Source: Gentiana macrophylla (Eukaryota; Streptophyta; Magnoliopsida; Gentianales; Gentianaceae). Taken from it: a DNA stretch of 64,000 nucleotides. Of this stretch, positions 22,073 through 34,853 are shown in pieces. Below the pieces are notes generated by a model that was not told the origin of the DNA, made no database searches, and saw only the letters and a list, made by a program, of their open reading frames with translations. Where the stretch lies: the NCBI GenBank assembly GCA_026214975.1, contig CM047806.1, forward strand, positions 1,056,501 to 1,120,500. Reading direction: 5' to 3'. The position numbers and the translations under genes were made by a program. Each line of letters begins with the position of its first letter. Position 1 is the first letter of the stretch.

Positions 22073-22077
22073 CTAAC

Positions 22078-22204
22078 CTTTGCTGACAAAGAGTTTCTAC
22101 AATGGGATGTATTAATGGCTCCTCTCTTTCTTCTCCTTTTGCTCACTTGACTTTTCTGCTGGTTCCTTTTGTACCTTTGCAGGTTGGGGGGCATCTTTTG
22201 AAGC
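22078..22204 (-). pseudogene. eIF3j-like exon remnant, copy A
   Basis: After an acceptor (GGTAG, exon start 22204), the frame reads ASKDAPQPAKVQKEPAEK then SSEQKEKKE. It then runs, after a one-base shift, into EEPL..HPIVETLCQQR and a donor GTTAG at the gypsy boundary. The Lys/Ala/Pro stretch followed by EEPLDP(V/I)AEKLRQQR is the conserved middle of plant eIF3 subunit J, a translation initiation factor. The same short exon recurs at 40932-40974 and near 45725, each upstream of an F-box copy. The gene is incomplete and shifted, hence a pseudogene. Confidence 0.75.
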
Positions 22205-22646
22205 CTACCAAAATAATGCCGATTTCTCAAGAAATTAATTAGGAGTCATAATAATAAATAAATAAAACAAGCAAAAAACTGCCCAACTTAGACAATTATT
22301 GCCAATTTCTCAAATTGATCAGGAGTCACGGTCACAGCCATCTTCATAATCATAAAAAGAAAAGTATAGCATCACGACTAACTAGGAAAAATATAATCAA
22401 AGGTGGCCATTCACAAGATATAGGATGACTGCGGAAAAGTGAACTTAAACTTCTTAAAATCCTAAGAGCATAAACAGTTTCAGTACTATTCAACATATAT
22501 GCGAGCGAAAAAGAGGAGAAACAATACGTGATGATACAACAGTCCCATAAGAAAGAAAGTGATAATTAACATGATCTTTACAGGAAAATCTTATCTCCAT
22601 ATTGTCGAACATGTTCCCACCGCGAGTGCATGGTTTAGGAGCTAAA
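22205..22646. other. Intron remnant between eIF3j-like exon and copia element
   Basis: AT-rich minus-strand intron sequence of the eIF3j-like pseudogene. The copia element inserted at 22647. No other feature. Confidence 0.5.
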
Positions 22647-23375
22647 TGTTGGTAATTTAAGTGTTACCATGTTCATTTATGTAATCGGGGTTTGGTACAA
22701 AGATGGGTGAACTCGGAATGCTATAATATGAGTTTGGAGGTACGGAGTGTACACTCATATAAGTATCTACGAATTTACGGATTTAAATGATCAAGTATAG
22801 TTCGGGAAAATCCACTTAAAGGACCAAAATTCAGAATTTGGAGAAACAGATAGTTATCCGTACGGATAAGAATCTATTTCTACGGATGAAAGGCTGAAAC
22901 GGTGAAAATTTTGATACTGTGATATATCCGTCCGGATGATAACTTCATCCGTACGGATGCGGTCCGAAATTCTGAAATGGTGTGTCTTTTCAGTCCTTTT
23001 CAACTGTTTATGTATATAACTTATTTCCAAAGGCTGCATACATAAGATGTCGGTTTTTCCATCAATATATAAGATCTTTTTGAGTGCTTTAAACATATAA
23101 AAAAAGAGAGAAGCACATTCATTTTTGAAAGTAAAAACACCTTAAACTATCTCCAAGAGTAATCTTCATCTTTTGTGCCTAAATTTGAAGGGAAAACGTA
23201 GTCTTATCTCACAAAAGTATTTGTGTCACCCTAGGAATTCAGTAAGGGGCAAATAACTTTTGTAGGAAAGTGTTTACATGATTCTACGTTCATATCAAGA
23301 AACCATTTTCTGCGTTTTTAGTTTTCCTGCGGTTTTGACATTGTTATTGTTTTCCAAACCTCAATCTCTCTAACA
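22647..23375 (+). repeat. 5' LTR of copia element
   Basis: 729 bp. It carries three copies of the dyad ATCCGTACGGAT or ATCCGTCCGGAT (22856, 22925, 22947). No classical initiator-Met PBS follows; the next bases are ATCTACAAAAGTTATTAG. Confidence 0.93.
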
Positions 23376-23400
23376 ATCTACAAAAGTTATTAGTTTAACA

Positions 23401-24360
23401 ATGTCAAGTGTCAAGGAGATGACGGCAAATTTTGGGAAGTTGGAAAAGTTCGATGGAGTCAATTTTCAAGATGGCGAGAGAAAGATGCATTTTCATTGAC
23501 AACTTTGAAGGTGGTGTATGTACTAAGTACACCGATGCCGGAAGTGTTGGAGGACGGACGTCTGGAAGAGTTGAGGAAGAAGAACAAGTGGGAGAATGAT
23601 GACTACATTTGTAGAGGCCACATTCTAAACGGTATGTCTGATGCTCTGTTCGATATTTACCAAAATGTTGAATCTGCCAAAGAACTTTGGGATTCTTTAG
23701 AATCAAAATACATGGATGAAGATGCATCTAGTAAAAAGTTCTTGGTTGGTAACTTCATGAAATATAACATGGTTGATTCACGTTCGGTAATGGAACAGTA
23801 CAATGAACTTCTTCGCATTTTGGGTCAATTTGCACAGCATAAAATGGAAATGGATGAGTCTATTTATGTTTCTAGTATAATTGATAAATTGCCACCCTCT
23901 TGGAAATATTTTAAACATTTTCTGAAACATAAGAAATAAGAATTATCTCTGGTAGAACTTGGTAGTCACTTGCGTATAGAGGAATCTCTAAGGGCCCAAG
24001 AGAACGGTAAAACCAATGGTAAAGAGGTGATGGATTCGACTTCCATAAATATGGTGGAAACCGGGGAAAGTTCTCAAAAGAACCAGAAGAAAAGAAAAGG
24101 GCAATCATCTAAAAACAACGGCAAAGATGCCAACAAGAAACCGAAAGGTGCTTGTTGGGTTTGTGGAAAGTTGGGCATTTTAAGGCTGATTGTCGATTTG
24201 GCAAAAATCGAAAAGGGCCAAACAACAGTTCGGGGCAAGGGTCTAAGGACCAAGGTGCTCCTAAACATCAAGGTCAGAATATTGTTTGTGGATTTAATTC
24301 GGATATGAATTATGTACCACTGATTTCTGAGGCATTTTATGTGCAGGATGATGATGTTGC
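23401..24360 (+). pseudogene. Copia gag, broken
   Basis: The start ATG at 23401 reads SSVKEMTANFGKLEKFDG, then hits a stop near 23498. The UBN2-type gag continues at 23496-23939 (KELWDSLESKYMDEDASSKK, YNELLRILGQF). A stop at 23937 and a shift follow, and then a zinc knuckle with CWVCGK..GHFKADCR in two frames (about 24150-24190). Confidence 0.9.
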
Positions 24361-25450
24361 TTAGTGGATTGACTCGGGAGCGACAAGGCATGTCCGCAAG
24401 GATCAACGTTGGTTTAAAGATTATGAACCATTAACATTTGGATCCATGCTTTTATGGGAAACGAGTCAAAGGCCGCCATCCGTGGAAGAGGAACTTTGTT
24501 TTACCTTTTAGTTACGGCAAATTTGTAACTTTAAAACATGTACTATTTGTTCCGGGGATCCGAAAAACTTAGTTTCGTGGAAGTTTGTTATGTAAAGATG
24601 GTTTTAAACAAGTCTTTGAGACCGACAAATACATTTTAAGTAAGTGTGGTGTATTTATAGGATTTGGTTATCTTTGTAATGGTATGTTTATGCTTAACAT
24701 TCAGCATGATGTTGTGAATAATGTTTGTATGAATCATGAAGTTAATATTTCTGTTTTATGGCATGCTCGGTTAGGACATGTTCATTACAAACGTATGTTA
24801 TTGATGTCTAAACATGATTTAATTCCATCTTTTGATATGAATGTAAATAAATGTGATACATGTATGTTGAACAAAATTGTTAGACAGCTTTTTCATGGTG
24901 TTGAAAGGTCGCCTTGATTTTGGATCTTGTCCATAGTGATCTATGTGACTTTTGTGCTACACCTTCTTTTGGCAACAAAAATATGTAGTGACTTTTATAG
25001 ATGATTGCACTCGGTTACATTATGTGTTTTTACTTCATTCTAAAGATGAGGCAATCGATAAATTCAAAATCTATAAAAGTGAAGTTGAGTTGCAATTAAC
25101 CTCTAAAATTAAAAATTTGCGTACCGATCGAGGTGGTGAATACTTTGATCCAACATTTTTCGGTTCATGTGGGATTATACATGAGGTTACTGGCGCCTTA
25201 CACGCCATGCGAAAAAACGGTATAAGCGGAAAGGAAAACCGTACTCTTAAAGAGATGGTTAATTCCATGCTATCTTACTCGAGTTTGAGTGAGGGATTTT
25301 GGGAGAAGCCATGTTAACGGCTTGTTATTTGCTTTGAATAGAGTTCCTAATAAAAGGAATCCTATTACCCCATATGAACTTTGGTTCAAAAAGAAGCCAA
25401 ACTTGAGTTATCTACGAGTTTGGGGATGTAGAAGTCGTTGTAAGGCTCAC
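24361..25450 (+). pseudogene. Copia protease and integrase, broken
   Basis: WIDSGATRHVRKDQRWF (about 24364) is the protease active site D-S-G. The pre-integrase HHCC finger reads LWHARLGHVHYKRM ... CDTCMLNK (24755-24880). The integrase core reads VVTFIDDCTRLHYVFLLHS, LRTDRGGEYFDP and ENRTLKEMVNSML (24970-25280). Frameshifts occur near 24917, 25317 and 25450. Confidence 0.9.
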
Positions 25451-26715
25451 CATGCCTAAGATTAAAACCTTGGGTGAGAGAGGCATTGATTGTATATTCA
25501 TTGGATATGCTATGCATTCCAAGGCTTATAGGTTCTATGTTATAGAGCCTAATGATTCAGTTGCTATTCATTCCGTGATTGAATCAAGAGATGCTATCTT
25601 TGATGAAAATCGGTTTTCGTCTATACAAAGACCGAAGGATATAACTCCTATTAATGTTGGAGTGGAGAACAATAATGATGTCAGTTCTCAAGATGAGCCT
25701 TTGGAGCTTCGTAGAAGCAAAAGGGCTAGGAAAGCAAAATCTTTTGGATCCGACTATCAAACTTATTTGGTAGAAGGAACAAGAGATGAAGTAGGATTCC
25801 AATATTCATATTGTTATAATATTGATGAGGATCCTAAGACGTTTAAGGAGGCTATGGAGTCTCGAGACGTGTCATTGTGGAAAGAAGCTGTCAATGATGA
25901 GATGGATTCCATAATGCGAAACAACACGTGGATCTGCGCGGATCTTCCACATGGTTGCAAACCTTTGGGTTGCAAGTGGATCTTTAAATGAAAGATGAAA
26001 GTTGACGGCACTGTTTGCGATGGTATAAAGCAGATTGGTAATTCAAGGCTTTAGCGGAAGGAAGGTATTTATTTTGATACCTATGCACGGTTGCTAGAAT
26101 CTTCCACAATAAGATTGTTGATTGCATTGGCGACAATTAACAATCTGGTAATCCATCAAATGGATGTTAAGGCGGCGTTCTTAAATGGAGATTTGGAAGA
26201 AGAAATTTATATGAAACAACCGGAAGGTTTTGTTTTGCCAGAAATGAGCATAAGGTTTGTAAGCTTGTTAAATCATTGTATGGTCTTAAACAAGCACCTA
26301 AACAATGGCATCATAAATTTGATGAAGTTATCTTGTCTCATGGATTTATGATTAATCAATCGAACAAGTGTATATATAGCAAATTTGACAATACCGGTAA
26401 TGGTGTGATAATTTGCTTATATGTTGATGACATGTTGATCTTTGGAACCAACCAAGATCAAGTTGACCTTTGCAAAGCATTTTGTCATCAAGTTTTTCTA
26501 TGAAAGACATGGGGAGGCGGATGTGATTCTAGGAATCAAGATAAAACGGAGTGACAAAGGGTTCTCTTTGACACAATCTCATTACATTGAGAAAGTGTTG
26601 AAGAAGTTCAATTGTAAAAACTCCACTCCGGCTAATACTCCCATGGATCCTAATGAGAAACTCATGCCTAATACGGAAATCCGATATCACAACTTGAGTA
26701 TTCTCGGGTAATAGG
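25451..26715 (+). pseudogene. Copia reverse transcriptase, broken
   Basis: WICADLPHGCKPLGCKWIFK (about 25930) opens the RT. HQMDVKAAFLNGDLEEEIYM (about 26155), MYGLKQAPKQWHHKFDE and CLYVDDMLIFGTN (about 26417) are canonical copia blocks, the last with the catalytic YVDD. There are several stops and shifts (25990, 26260, 26503). Upstream, 25452-25800 is the integrase C terminus (RGIDCIFIGYAMHSKAYRF). Confidence 0.9.
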
Positions 26716-26883
26716 ATGTTTGATGTATGCTATGACTAGAACACGTCCGGATATTGCTTATGCGGTTGGAAAGCTAAGCGAGTTTACGAGTAATCCGAGT
26801 AGTCATCATTGGCGTGCCGGTAACTCGTGTGCTAAGGTATCTTAAGTTGACCAAGGATTTTGGCTTGACTTATGTGGGACATC
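26716..26883 (+). pseudogene. Copia RNase H, left part, split by insertion
   Basis: CLMYAMTRTRPDIAYAVGKL-type text leads into LTKDFGLTYVGH, where the TSD ACATC (26879-26883) begins. The domain continues at 35508. Confidence 0.88.
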
Positions 26884-28086
26884 GGCAGACCTAAACCTAA
26901 CCTTGGAAACGGCGCCAAAAGGCGACGGACATTACCTAGGCTATCTGAGATCTAACCGGCGTTAGTACCGGGTCAAATTGTAGCTCTAGTCGGTGAGTCG
27001 TCGTATTCTCGGGGAAAACATGGTAATTCTTTTAAGTGGGGTTAAACACCAAGAAGCTATTATTAACTCGATCTAAGTTGCGGTTTTATCGGTTTCCTCG
27101 GGTTAGATAGTTAGATTAGTTAGATGTTAGAGTTAGATGTTAGTAAAACAGAAAAAATAAAACAAATAAATACTAATATTATATATATTTTAGATCTAGC
27201 CAAGAATACTTTCTTGAATCAATATCTTTTAGTAGAAATAAATGAGACAGATCTTCCTTTATTCAAGGTGTAAATTATATATGAATCGGTGTACTCTAAG
27301 CTAGACAACTCCTCCTCACACGGCGTATGAAATTGTCATATGTCTCAAATCAATCGTCCAATGTCATCCAAAGCATAGTCACTCCCGTTTTGTCATACGA
27401 GCAATGTTTGAATTTCGATTAAAGCAGATAAATTAACGTAATCACGATCTTGAGCACAATTTTAATAAGATTTGTTTTCTAGGACAAATCGCTTCGGTAG
27501 AAAATCGGATTCCGTTGTCACGTTTTAACTCGGCCAATTTTACCTCTCGGTCTTTCTATTACGATCTCGTATTCTAATCGTGAGTTGTTAATTCATTAGA
27601 TTACGTTCAAATAGAAAGAGATTCATTATAATCGGTTTTAATCATTATTACGAGTCGATCATTCATTTTACCAAAAGATTAACTAATTGATTTCATATCT
27701 TGGCTAGATATATTTTTAGTTTAACATAGTGATAAATATAATATATATATATAAAAAAAAACAACAAAAGTAATAACTTGATAAAATTACCCGTTTATTG
27801 TAGATCTAAGTCGTATCCTCTGAAAAAAGCAGCAACTTCTTCAATACAATTTTCTCGGATAATCTTCTCGAGCATTACAACTGTACTACTTTTATTTATA
27901 AAAACATATATACATACATAGGCATATGTATATACAGACCCGAAAACAAAATAAAAAGAAAAGAGAGATGAAGAAGGGACATGAAGAAGAGGGAATGGAA
28001 GAAATGGGAGGAGGTGGAGAGAGATCTTGGCCAAGAGTGGCCAAGATGGGGCAAGAAGATCAATGGAGATGGAGGAGTTTATATAG

Positions 28087-28159
<73 letters not shown>

Positions 28160-28807
28160 CACATGGGAGCCATCATCAAGCACATGGGAGGGAATATCCA
28201 TCATTGCAAGTAACATACGCACTACATGGGAGAATATAATCAAGTTGAGAAAATATCTCCACTTTTCCCGCGTTTCTATAAGCGGCGCTTATTGATAAAA
28301 TAGCCATAACTTGAGTTGTAGACCTCCAATTGACGTGATTCAAAATGAGTTGGAAAGCTCATTTGAATATCTACAACTTTTATGAAGAACTCTTCCCCAG
28401 AAAATGCCTCTAAGTTGGGTCAAATGTCTGTCGAAGATATTTTACGGTAGAAGCATTCAGGACAATTGATCCGTTTGAACTTGTTAGCTTATGGCACATT
28501 CTTCCATCCATCAAAATACATCTTCTTAGGCTCAAAACATGTCATTACGTGGAATCTTGGTCAATGTATAATCCTGCAATGAACCACCAAAACACCAAAC
28601 GTAAATCCGACATTTACACTCCGGTTCTTAAACCGGTACAAAAACTAATAAAAACTTATAAAAATACGATAATTTATATAATAACTACTACTTATACATT
28701 TGAATAAAACTTAGTAATTTTGACTTGATTTGATACAATAATGCTCAAAATGGTATCAATATTGGGGTAAAATGTCGTAATAATTATCATAAATTTATCT
28801 CTCATCA
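26884..28807 (-). repeat. 3' LTR of nested element
   Basis: 1924 bp, aligning throughout with 33556-35507. The terminal bases are altered (GGCAGACC on the plus strand in place of TGACACCGCC). It contains a TA microsatellite at about 28089-28158. Just outside, 28808-28816 (minus AGTAGGGGTTG) is a plausible polypurine tract. Confidence 0.92.
28089..28158. repeat. (TA)n microsatellite in left LTR
   Basis: About 70 bp of uninterrupted TA. The equivalent array in the other LTR is longer (34771-34852). Confidence 0.95.
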
Positions 28808-31640
28808 CAACCCCTACTTAGCTTTTGGTGGTCCCTCGATCAAAACAAGCGATAAAACAAAATGAATGAGAGATAAATTCATGAAGATAGAAGATATAAG
28901 GGACAACTAGATAATACAACCATTAGAATTACAACCAGGCGTTAACCTCAATATAAATGTATAACAGTGTGTGTGTGACAACAAGCCTTTTCAATTTCCA
29001 ATATCCTCTCTTGAATAAATCAAGCAAAAAACACAAATATCCATTCAGATGACCCTAATGACTTTCCTAGGTATAAGCGATATGATTCCACACAAAGTTC
29101 TTCCGAGTACTTATTAGGATAATCCCTAAAGCATATCATTCGGTTTATCTTTGGGGATAGTCGAGAAGATAACTAAGTTTTCAACCATGCTTAAATTTTT
29201 TTCTTTTCTTGTGATGAACTTAATTTCACATGTGTAGCATATGCCTTCATTCCCAAAGCAATAGGACATTTCGTGATAACCCCCAGTTGGACTACTATCA
29301 TTAGGCGATCGGAGTCAGTAAACCTCATAGTGATATAGGGCGTTTAAATGATAACGCCTCTTGCACTCAAATCATTGGTAGCTACAACCGACATATATAT
29401 AGTTCATCTCTTTCTCTTTTTCTTTTTTTTTCATAAACTTAACTTATATCCTTTCTATCACATTCAAACCTTCGGATATTCACAATTACACGTTCAAAAG
29501 TTAGGTACTAAGTTCTTTATTATTATCTAGAATAACCACTAGGATCTTGAATGGATACTGATTTAAAATTTTCGTTTCAATATCAAAGGCTTACGTGAAG
29601 GAATTCATGTTACACAAATATATTTGGAATTACAATGCACTTACGGTTCACGTTGGTTATACACATCAAATTGATCATTACATCTTCAAATCCATGAAAT
29701 ATATACCTTATACAATTTATTTTAATCAACTAAATAATGCTCGGAAAAGATCGAAAACTAAGGGATTTATTGATACAAAATAAACATTAATTCCATTGCT
29801 AGACCAACGACTCCACTCCCCACTTACGAACTTACATTGTCCCCAATGTAAAGTGAGTGTATATAAGTTGTTGGGAAAGCAATGGTGCACTAAAAACAAG
29901 TCAAAACAAATACCGGGATGATATGAAAGGGTGGGTGGGTGGGTCAAAATTATGACCGTTGTGTGTGCAAATAAAATAAAAGTATGTGAGTGTGACGATT
30001 GTAATGCAAAAGGGTAGATAAACACACCACATAAACTTTTATTGATTTAAAACACACAATATTCCACAAGATAGTTGAACTAATACATGTCACACATTAT
30101 TTTTGAAATTTAAAATGCAGACTAGATCATGATATGAAATATGTGACAAGTATTAACTCTGAGTCTTTTATACCCGGATCCTCAAGGTTATTTCAAATTG
30201 TTCTAACAACCTAAGTCTAAGAAATGATGCATTTGAATTTTCTCTTTTTTTCCATCGATTTTTTAGGATAACCACCTAATCGTTCCGTTTAATGTCATTC
30301 AAACATTCATCCTAAGACTTGGTGAAACAAAATGAAAATCAATCCTAAGTATTAGCAAAGTATCATCCAAAGTATGAGTAATTATTATATTTAACATTTT
30401 TTCGGTTGCCTCCGGTAGCGCTTTTAGTTAACGTCGTTTGCTCGACCAAAATGATAAGGATTAACTAATATAATATACTAAATAAAGCGGGATACTTCTA
30501 ACAATTACTCACAAAAGCACGTAACAATTAAGCACATAATCCACTAAAAATAAATGCTTAAGGAGTAAAAGGAAGGATAGTACCCGTCATTGACTACATT
30601 TATAGTCTATAGCCGGACTTTACCGTGCTTGATTTTTAAGGCACTTTGGTGGTGGGTCATCCTCACGCCTTTGCATCCGTCTTTTTATCAATCTTGCTTT
30701 CCAACATATGTTAGACGAATGCCGTCGAATCCAGCGGTTCTTGACCTTTTCCTTTGATTTTCGAGCTTTGGGTTTCTGAGCTTTCACATTATTCTTTGAG
30801 TCATCTTCTCCGCTTACTGCGTGTTAGTACGATCCACCACAAGAGAACACAAAGTGTCTACACACAAGAACTAGATTCTAGTGTAATGTATGGATATTTC
30901 AATGAATTGTAAATGTTGAAGATAACGCGCTCATCATTCACTCCCAAACTAAGCTCTCCCTTACAAACATCGATGAAAGGGGTATTAAACTATTAATAGT
31001 TAAGTGCCGAAAAGTGTCAAGAAAACATGCATACTTATTATCCAACTTCATCTTTTCATTTCATTTCTCGGGAATGGGGAGTAATTCAAGATCAATAGGG
31101 TTAGAATGAATACCTCCGCTTTCCTTGTCGTTAGATGAAGATGGTAAAGCTTCCTTGAATGATTGTGCCTTTTGAAGACATAGTGTGTCATCATTCAAGA
31201 CCTTTTCTTCAAAATATGCAAGTGGATGTGGTGATGCCGCTTCCAGTTGAACCGATGTGAATTTAGGTTGAGCGGATAAGGTTCGGTTTGAAATGGCCCT
31301 TTAGATTCCATATTCTTCTTATATTTACCATCTAAATCATCATCTACTTCATTATTCCCGAATTTTTCTAATCCATTACTTCCACGAGATCCTTCCACTT
31401 ACAGTAATAACAACATTTACCCCACTCAGTTTCTTTCGATATTACTTGGCAATCCTTCCGAGGTTTCTTGTTTTACGTTCTACTTCTCTACTCAAGTGAT
31501 ATTCCGGATTCCTCAATGAAGCTTCTATAATTCTTATTCGGTATCATGTCCACTCATATATGTTTTCAACGTACTCATATCCTTAGTATTGTACTTCATA
31601 GAAGTTATCATAATTTCCATATTTTGAGCTTGAGTAGATA
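28808..31640. other. Internal non-coding part of nested element
   Basis: AT-rich with no recognisable retrotransposon domain on either strand. It corresponds to the 3' internal region that normally holds pol in autonomous relatives. Confidence 0.6.
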
Positions 31641-32700
31641 TCATACCTATCAGATTTTCCATTAATTTCTCCCATTTGTTAACTCGGCCAAAGTTGAGTT
31701 GAACTACGAGTTCTTGGTATGCTTTGAGTGGTATGTTGTGGATACGGTTTAGGTAATGATTGTAGATTTTGATTCGTGGTATCTCCTTGATAACCTTGAT
31801 ATGGATTCTTATATTGAACTGAATACGATGGGTTGTCCCGGCTTACTGGGGTTTGCACCAACAAAAGTAGGGTGATCTCTTCTAAAAGCATTAAACGAGT
31901 TTGAATACGCATTGTTCAAATTCCTATCTTTGTTGTAAAAACTCACCTTTTCCCTTGAATATCCTTCGGTTCTTATCCCTAATGACACATTATCATGATT
32001 TGAGTAGTCATTCGGTATGATATTTTCTACGAGTTTATAGGTTTACTAGCTAATAAGCCGTCAAATTTCCTACTCAAATTCTCCAAGTGTGCTAGAACTT
32101 CCGTATTCGATGTATATTCTCCTGCAAATGCTACTTTTCTTGTGCTAGAACCGGTTTCCCACATTCTGTTATTTTGGAAATCTTTTCTATAGCATCGTAA
32201 GCTATCTCTCGAGCTTCACTCATCATTAACGAACCACCACATGCATGATCTATCTCACGTGAGTCTTTTCTTAATTCTACGACGAAAAGTTGAATTTGCA
32301 TATCTAAGGAATAACCATGATCGGGACAAGCTCTTAATAATTTTTAAATCTTTCCCAAGCATTCCCGAAGCATTTCTTGAGATCCTTGTTTAAAGTTGGC
32401 AATTTCGACTATTAATTCCAATTTTCTACCAAGAGTAAAATATTGCTTTAAGAACTCGGATTGAATCTCCTCCCAACTAGTCAATGAATGATGTGGAAGT
32501 GACAAAACCAATCTCGTGCTCTTCCTTTTAAAGAAAAATTAAACATAGACATCCTCGTTAATTCACGATGAGCACCGTGACTTTTAGGTCAGTATTACAC
32601 AATTCTTGAAAAGATAGAGATGGTGATGTGGATCCTCATCATCTTCTCCTAGAAATTGGGCTCTTGTGTCAATTAAACCAAAAGATGAGATTTTATTTCA
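31640..32700 (-). pseudogene. Decayed gag of nested element
   Basis: Minus-strand text in shifting frames reads LTSWEEIQSEFLKQYF (about 32480), TLGRKLELIVEIANFKQGSQ, LLRACPDHGYSLDMQIQLF (about 32310) and, further on, NPSYSVQYKNPYQGYQG (about 31800). This matches the gag pattern of Athila/Tat gypsy elements (W-E-E...F...K-Y-F...E-S-L..C-P-H-G). Stops are frequent. It would supply the packaging protein if intact. Confidence 0.75.
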
Positions 32701-33530
32701 AAATTATTTGCTCCTTTATTGGGTAAACGAATTGGATTATTAATCTGTACCTTCTTACGGTCCGATCATATATAGGTCTCGGGTTAAATTTGGTTTCGAT
32801 TATTACGATTATGCTTATTCCGATTACGATTATTTCTATTATTACGATTACGTTATTATTAGGTTGAGGTAAATTCGATTAAGGTTTTGGCCATGCCCTT
32901 GAGCATGAGTAATCCGCTTGTTCGGTGTTTCACTAACGGTTTCGACCATTTTTAAGTAACTTTCGATTTGACAATTCTTGTGGAATAGAAAATATCGAAT
33001 AGAAAATAACACAAAATCGATAAAAAACCACATTTTTTCTCCTCGGTAATTACCGAATCCACTCGATATTTACCGAGCAGTTTTTATTTTTTTTTTTTTT
33101 TCGTTTTTTTCTCTCTCTCTCTCATTAATTACGAAGCCACTCGGTATTTATCGAGTATTTTTATAAAAAATTGATATCTTACCAAATAGGTAGGTACCAA
33201 TGAAAATAAAAATACAAATGAGATTGAGAAATGTATTGACTTATCCTCATTTTTATTATGACCACGCGTTACTTTCTACTATCGAAAATAGAAAAATAAC
33301 TCGAATTTGGTAGAAGAAGAAAATTGGTAACTAAAAGAAGGTAGATACCAACGGAAAATAAAAATAGAAATGTGATAAGAAGAGTGTTGACTTATCCTCG
33401 AGAATTTTGAGCTAATACAAGTAGTAACCCTGACACAAAGAAAGAAATTAGCGACGTTTTCCCGGCAGCGGATTATCAAGGATATTTTCCTAGCGTCGTT
33501 TCCCAGGGGACGTAGACACAATGCCTTCGT
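32701..33530. other. 5' leader of nested element
   Basis: Between gag and PBS. It holds TTACGATTATG-type repeats near 32800-32860, a T run and (TC)n near 33083-33122, and two diverged copies of a GGTAGATACCAACGGAAAATAAAAATA-like segment (about 33190 and 33342). No coding frame. Confidence 0.5.
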
Positions 33531-33549
33531 TTCCCCGGCAACGGCGCCA
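33531..33549 (-). other. Primer-binding site of nested element
   Basis: Read on the minus strand: TGGCGCCGTTGCCGGGGAA, the PBS commonly seen in plant Athila/Tat gypsy elements. It lies 6 bp from the right LTR (33556) and fixes the element on the minus strand. Confidence 0.9.
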
Positions 33550-33555
33550 AAATAC

Positions 33556-34766
33556 TGACACCGCCTAAACCTAACCTTGGAAACGGCGCCAAAAGGCGAC
33601 GGACATTACCTAGGCTATCTGATCTCCTAACCGGCAATACGGGTCAAATTGTAGCTCTAGTCACGGTGAGTCAGTCGTATTCCTCGGGGAAAACATGGTA
33701 ATTCTTTTAAGTGGGGTTAAACACCAAGAAGCTATTATTAACTCGATCTAAGTCGCAGCTTTTATCGGTTTCCTCGGGTTAGATAGTTAGATTAGTTAGA
33801 TGTTAGAGTTAGATGTTAGTAAAACAGAAAATAAAACAAATGAATACTAATATTATATATATTTTGGATCTAGCCAAGAATACTTTCTTGAATCAATATC
33901 TTTTAGTAGAAATAAATGAGATGATCTTCCTTTATTCAAGGTGTAAATTATATATGAATCGATGTACTCTAAGCTAGACAACTCCTCCTCACACGCAGCG
34001 TATGAAATTGTCATATGTCTCATCAACTCATCCAATGTCATCCAAAGCATAGGTCACTCCCGTTTTGTCATACGAGCAATGTTTCGAATTTCGATTAAAA
34101 CAGATAAATTAACGTAATACGATCTTGAGCACAATTTTAATAAGATTTGTTTTTCTAGGACAAATCGCTTCGAATAGAAATCGGATTCCGTTGTCACGTT
34201 TTCACTCGGCCAATTTTACCCTCCGGTCTTTCTATTACGATCTCGTATTCTAATCGTGAGTTGTTAATTCATTAGATTACGTTCAAATAGAAAGAGATTC
34301 ATTATAATCGGTTTTAATCATTATTACCAGAGTCGATCATTCATTTTACCAAAAGATTAACTAATTCAGATTCATATCTTGGCTAGATATATTTTTAGTT
34401 TAACATAGTGATAAATATAATATATATATAAAAAAAAAAAAAGTAATAACTTGATAAAATTACCCGTTTATTGTAGATCTAAGTCGTATCCTCTCTGAAA
34501 ATAGCAACTTCTTCAATACAATTTTCTCGGATAATCTTCTCGAAAGCATTACAATGATATTACTTTTATTTATAAAAACATATATACATACATGTAGACA
34601 TATGTATATACGGTACCAAAACAAAATAAAAAGAGAAAAGAGAGATGAAGAAGGGACATGAAGAAGAGGGAATGGAAGAAATGGGAGGAGGTGGAGAAGA
34701 GATCTTGGCCAAGAGTGGCCAAGATGGGGCAAGGAAGATCAATGGAGATGGAGGAGTTTATATAGG

Positions 34767-34853
<87 letters not shown>

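Larger units (their letters stand above)
11990..22077 (+). mobile_element. Complete young Ty3/gypsy (Tat-like) retrotransposon
   Basis: The element is 11995-22072 (10,078 bp), flanked by the exact 5-bp duplication CTAAC (11990-11994, 22073-22077). The LTRs begin TGACGAT and end CATCGTCA. By eye they differ by three substitutions and one A in an A run over about 584 bp, so insertion was recent. The order is LTR, PBS, gag, protease, RT, RNase H, integrase, a long 3' region with a spliced antisense gene, polypurine tract, LTR. An antisense ORF 3' of integrase is typical of the Tat group. The coding region carries stops and frameshifts despite the young LTRs, so this copy was probably mobilised in trans or mutated early. 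It lies between the eIF3j-like exon and F-box copy A. Confidence 0.97.
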
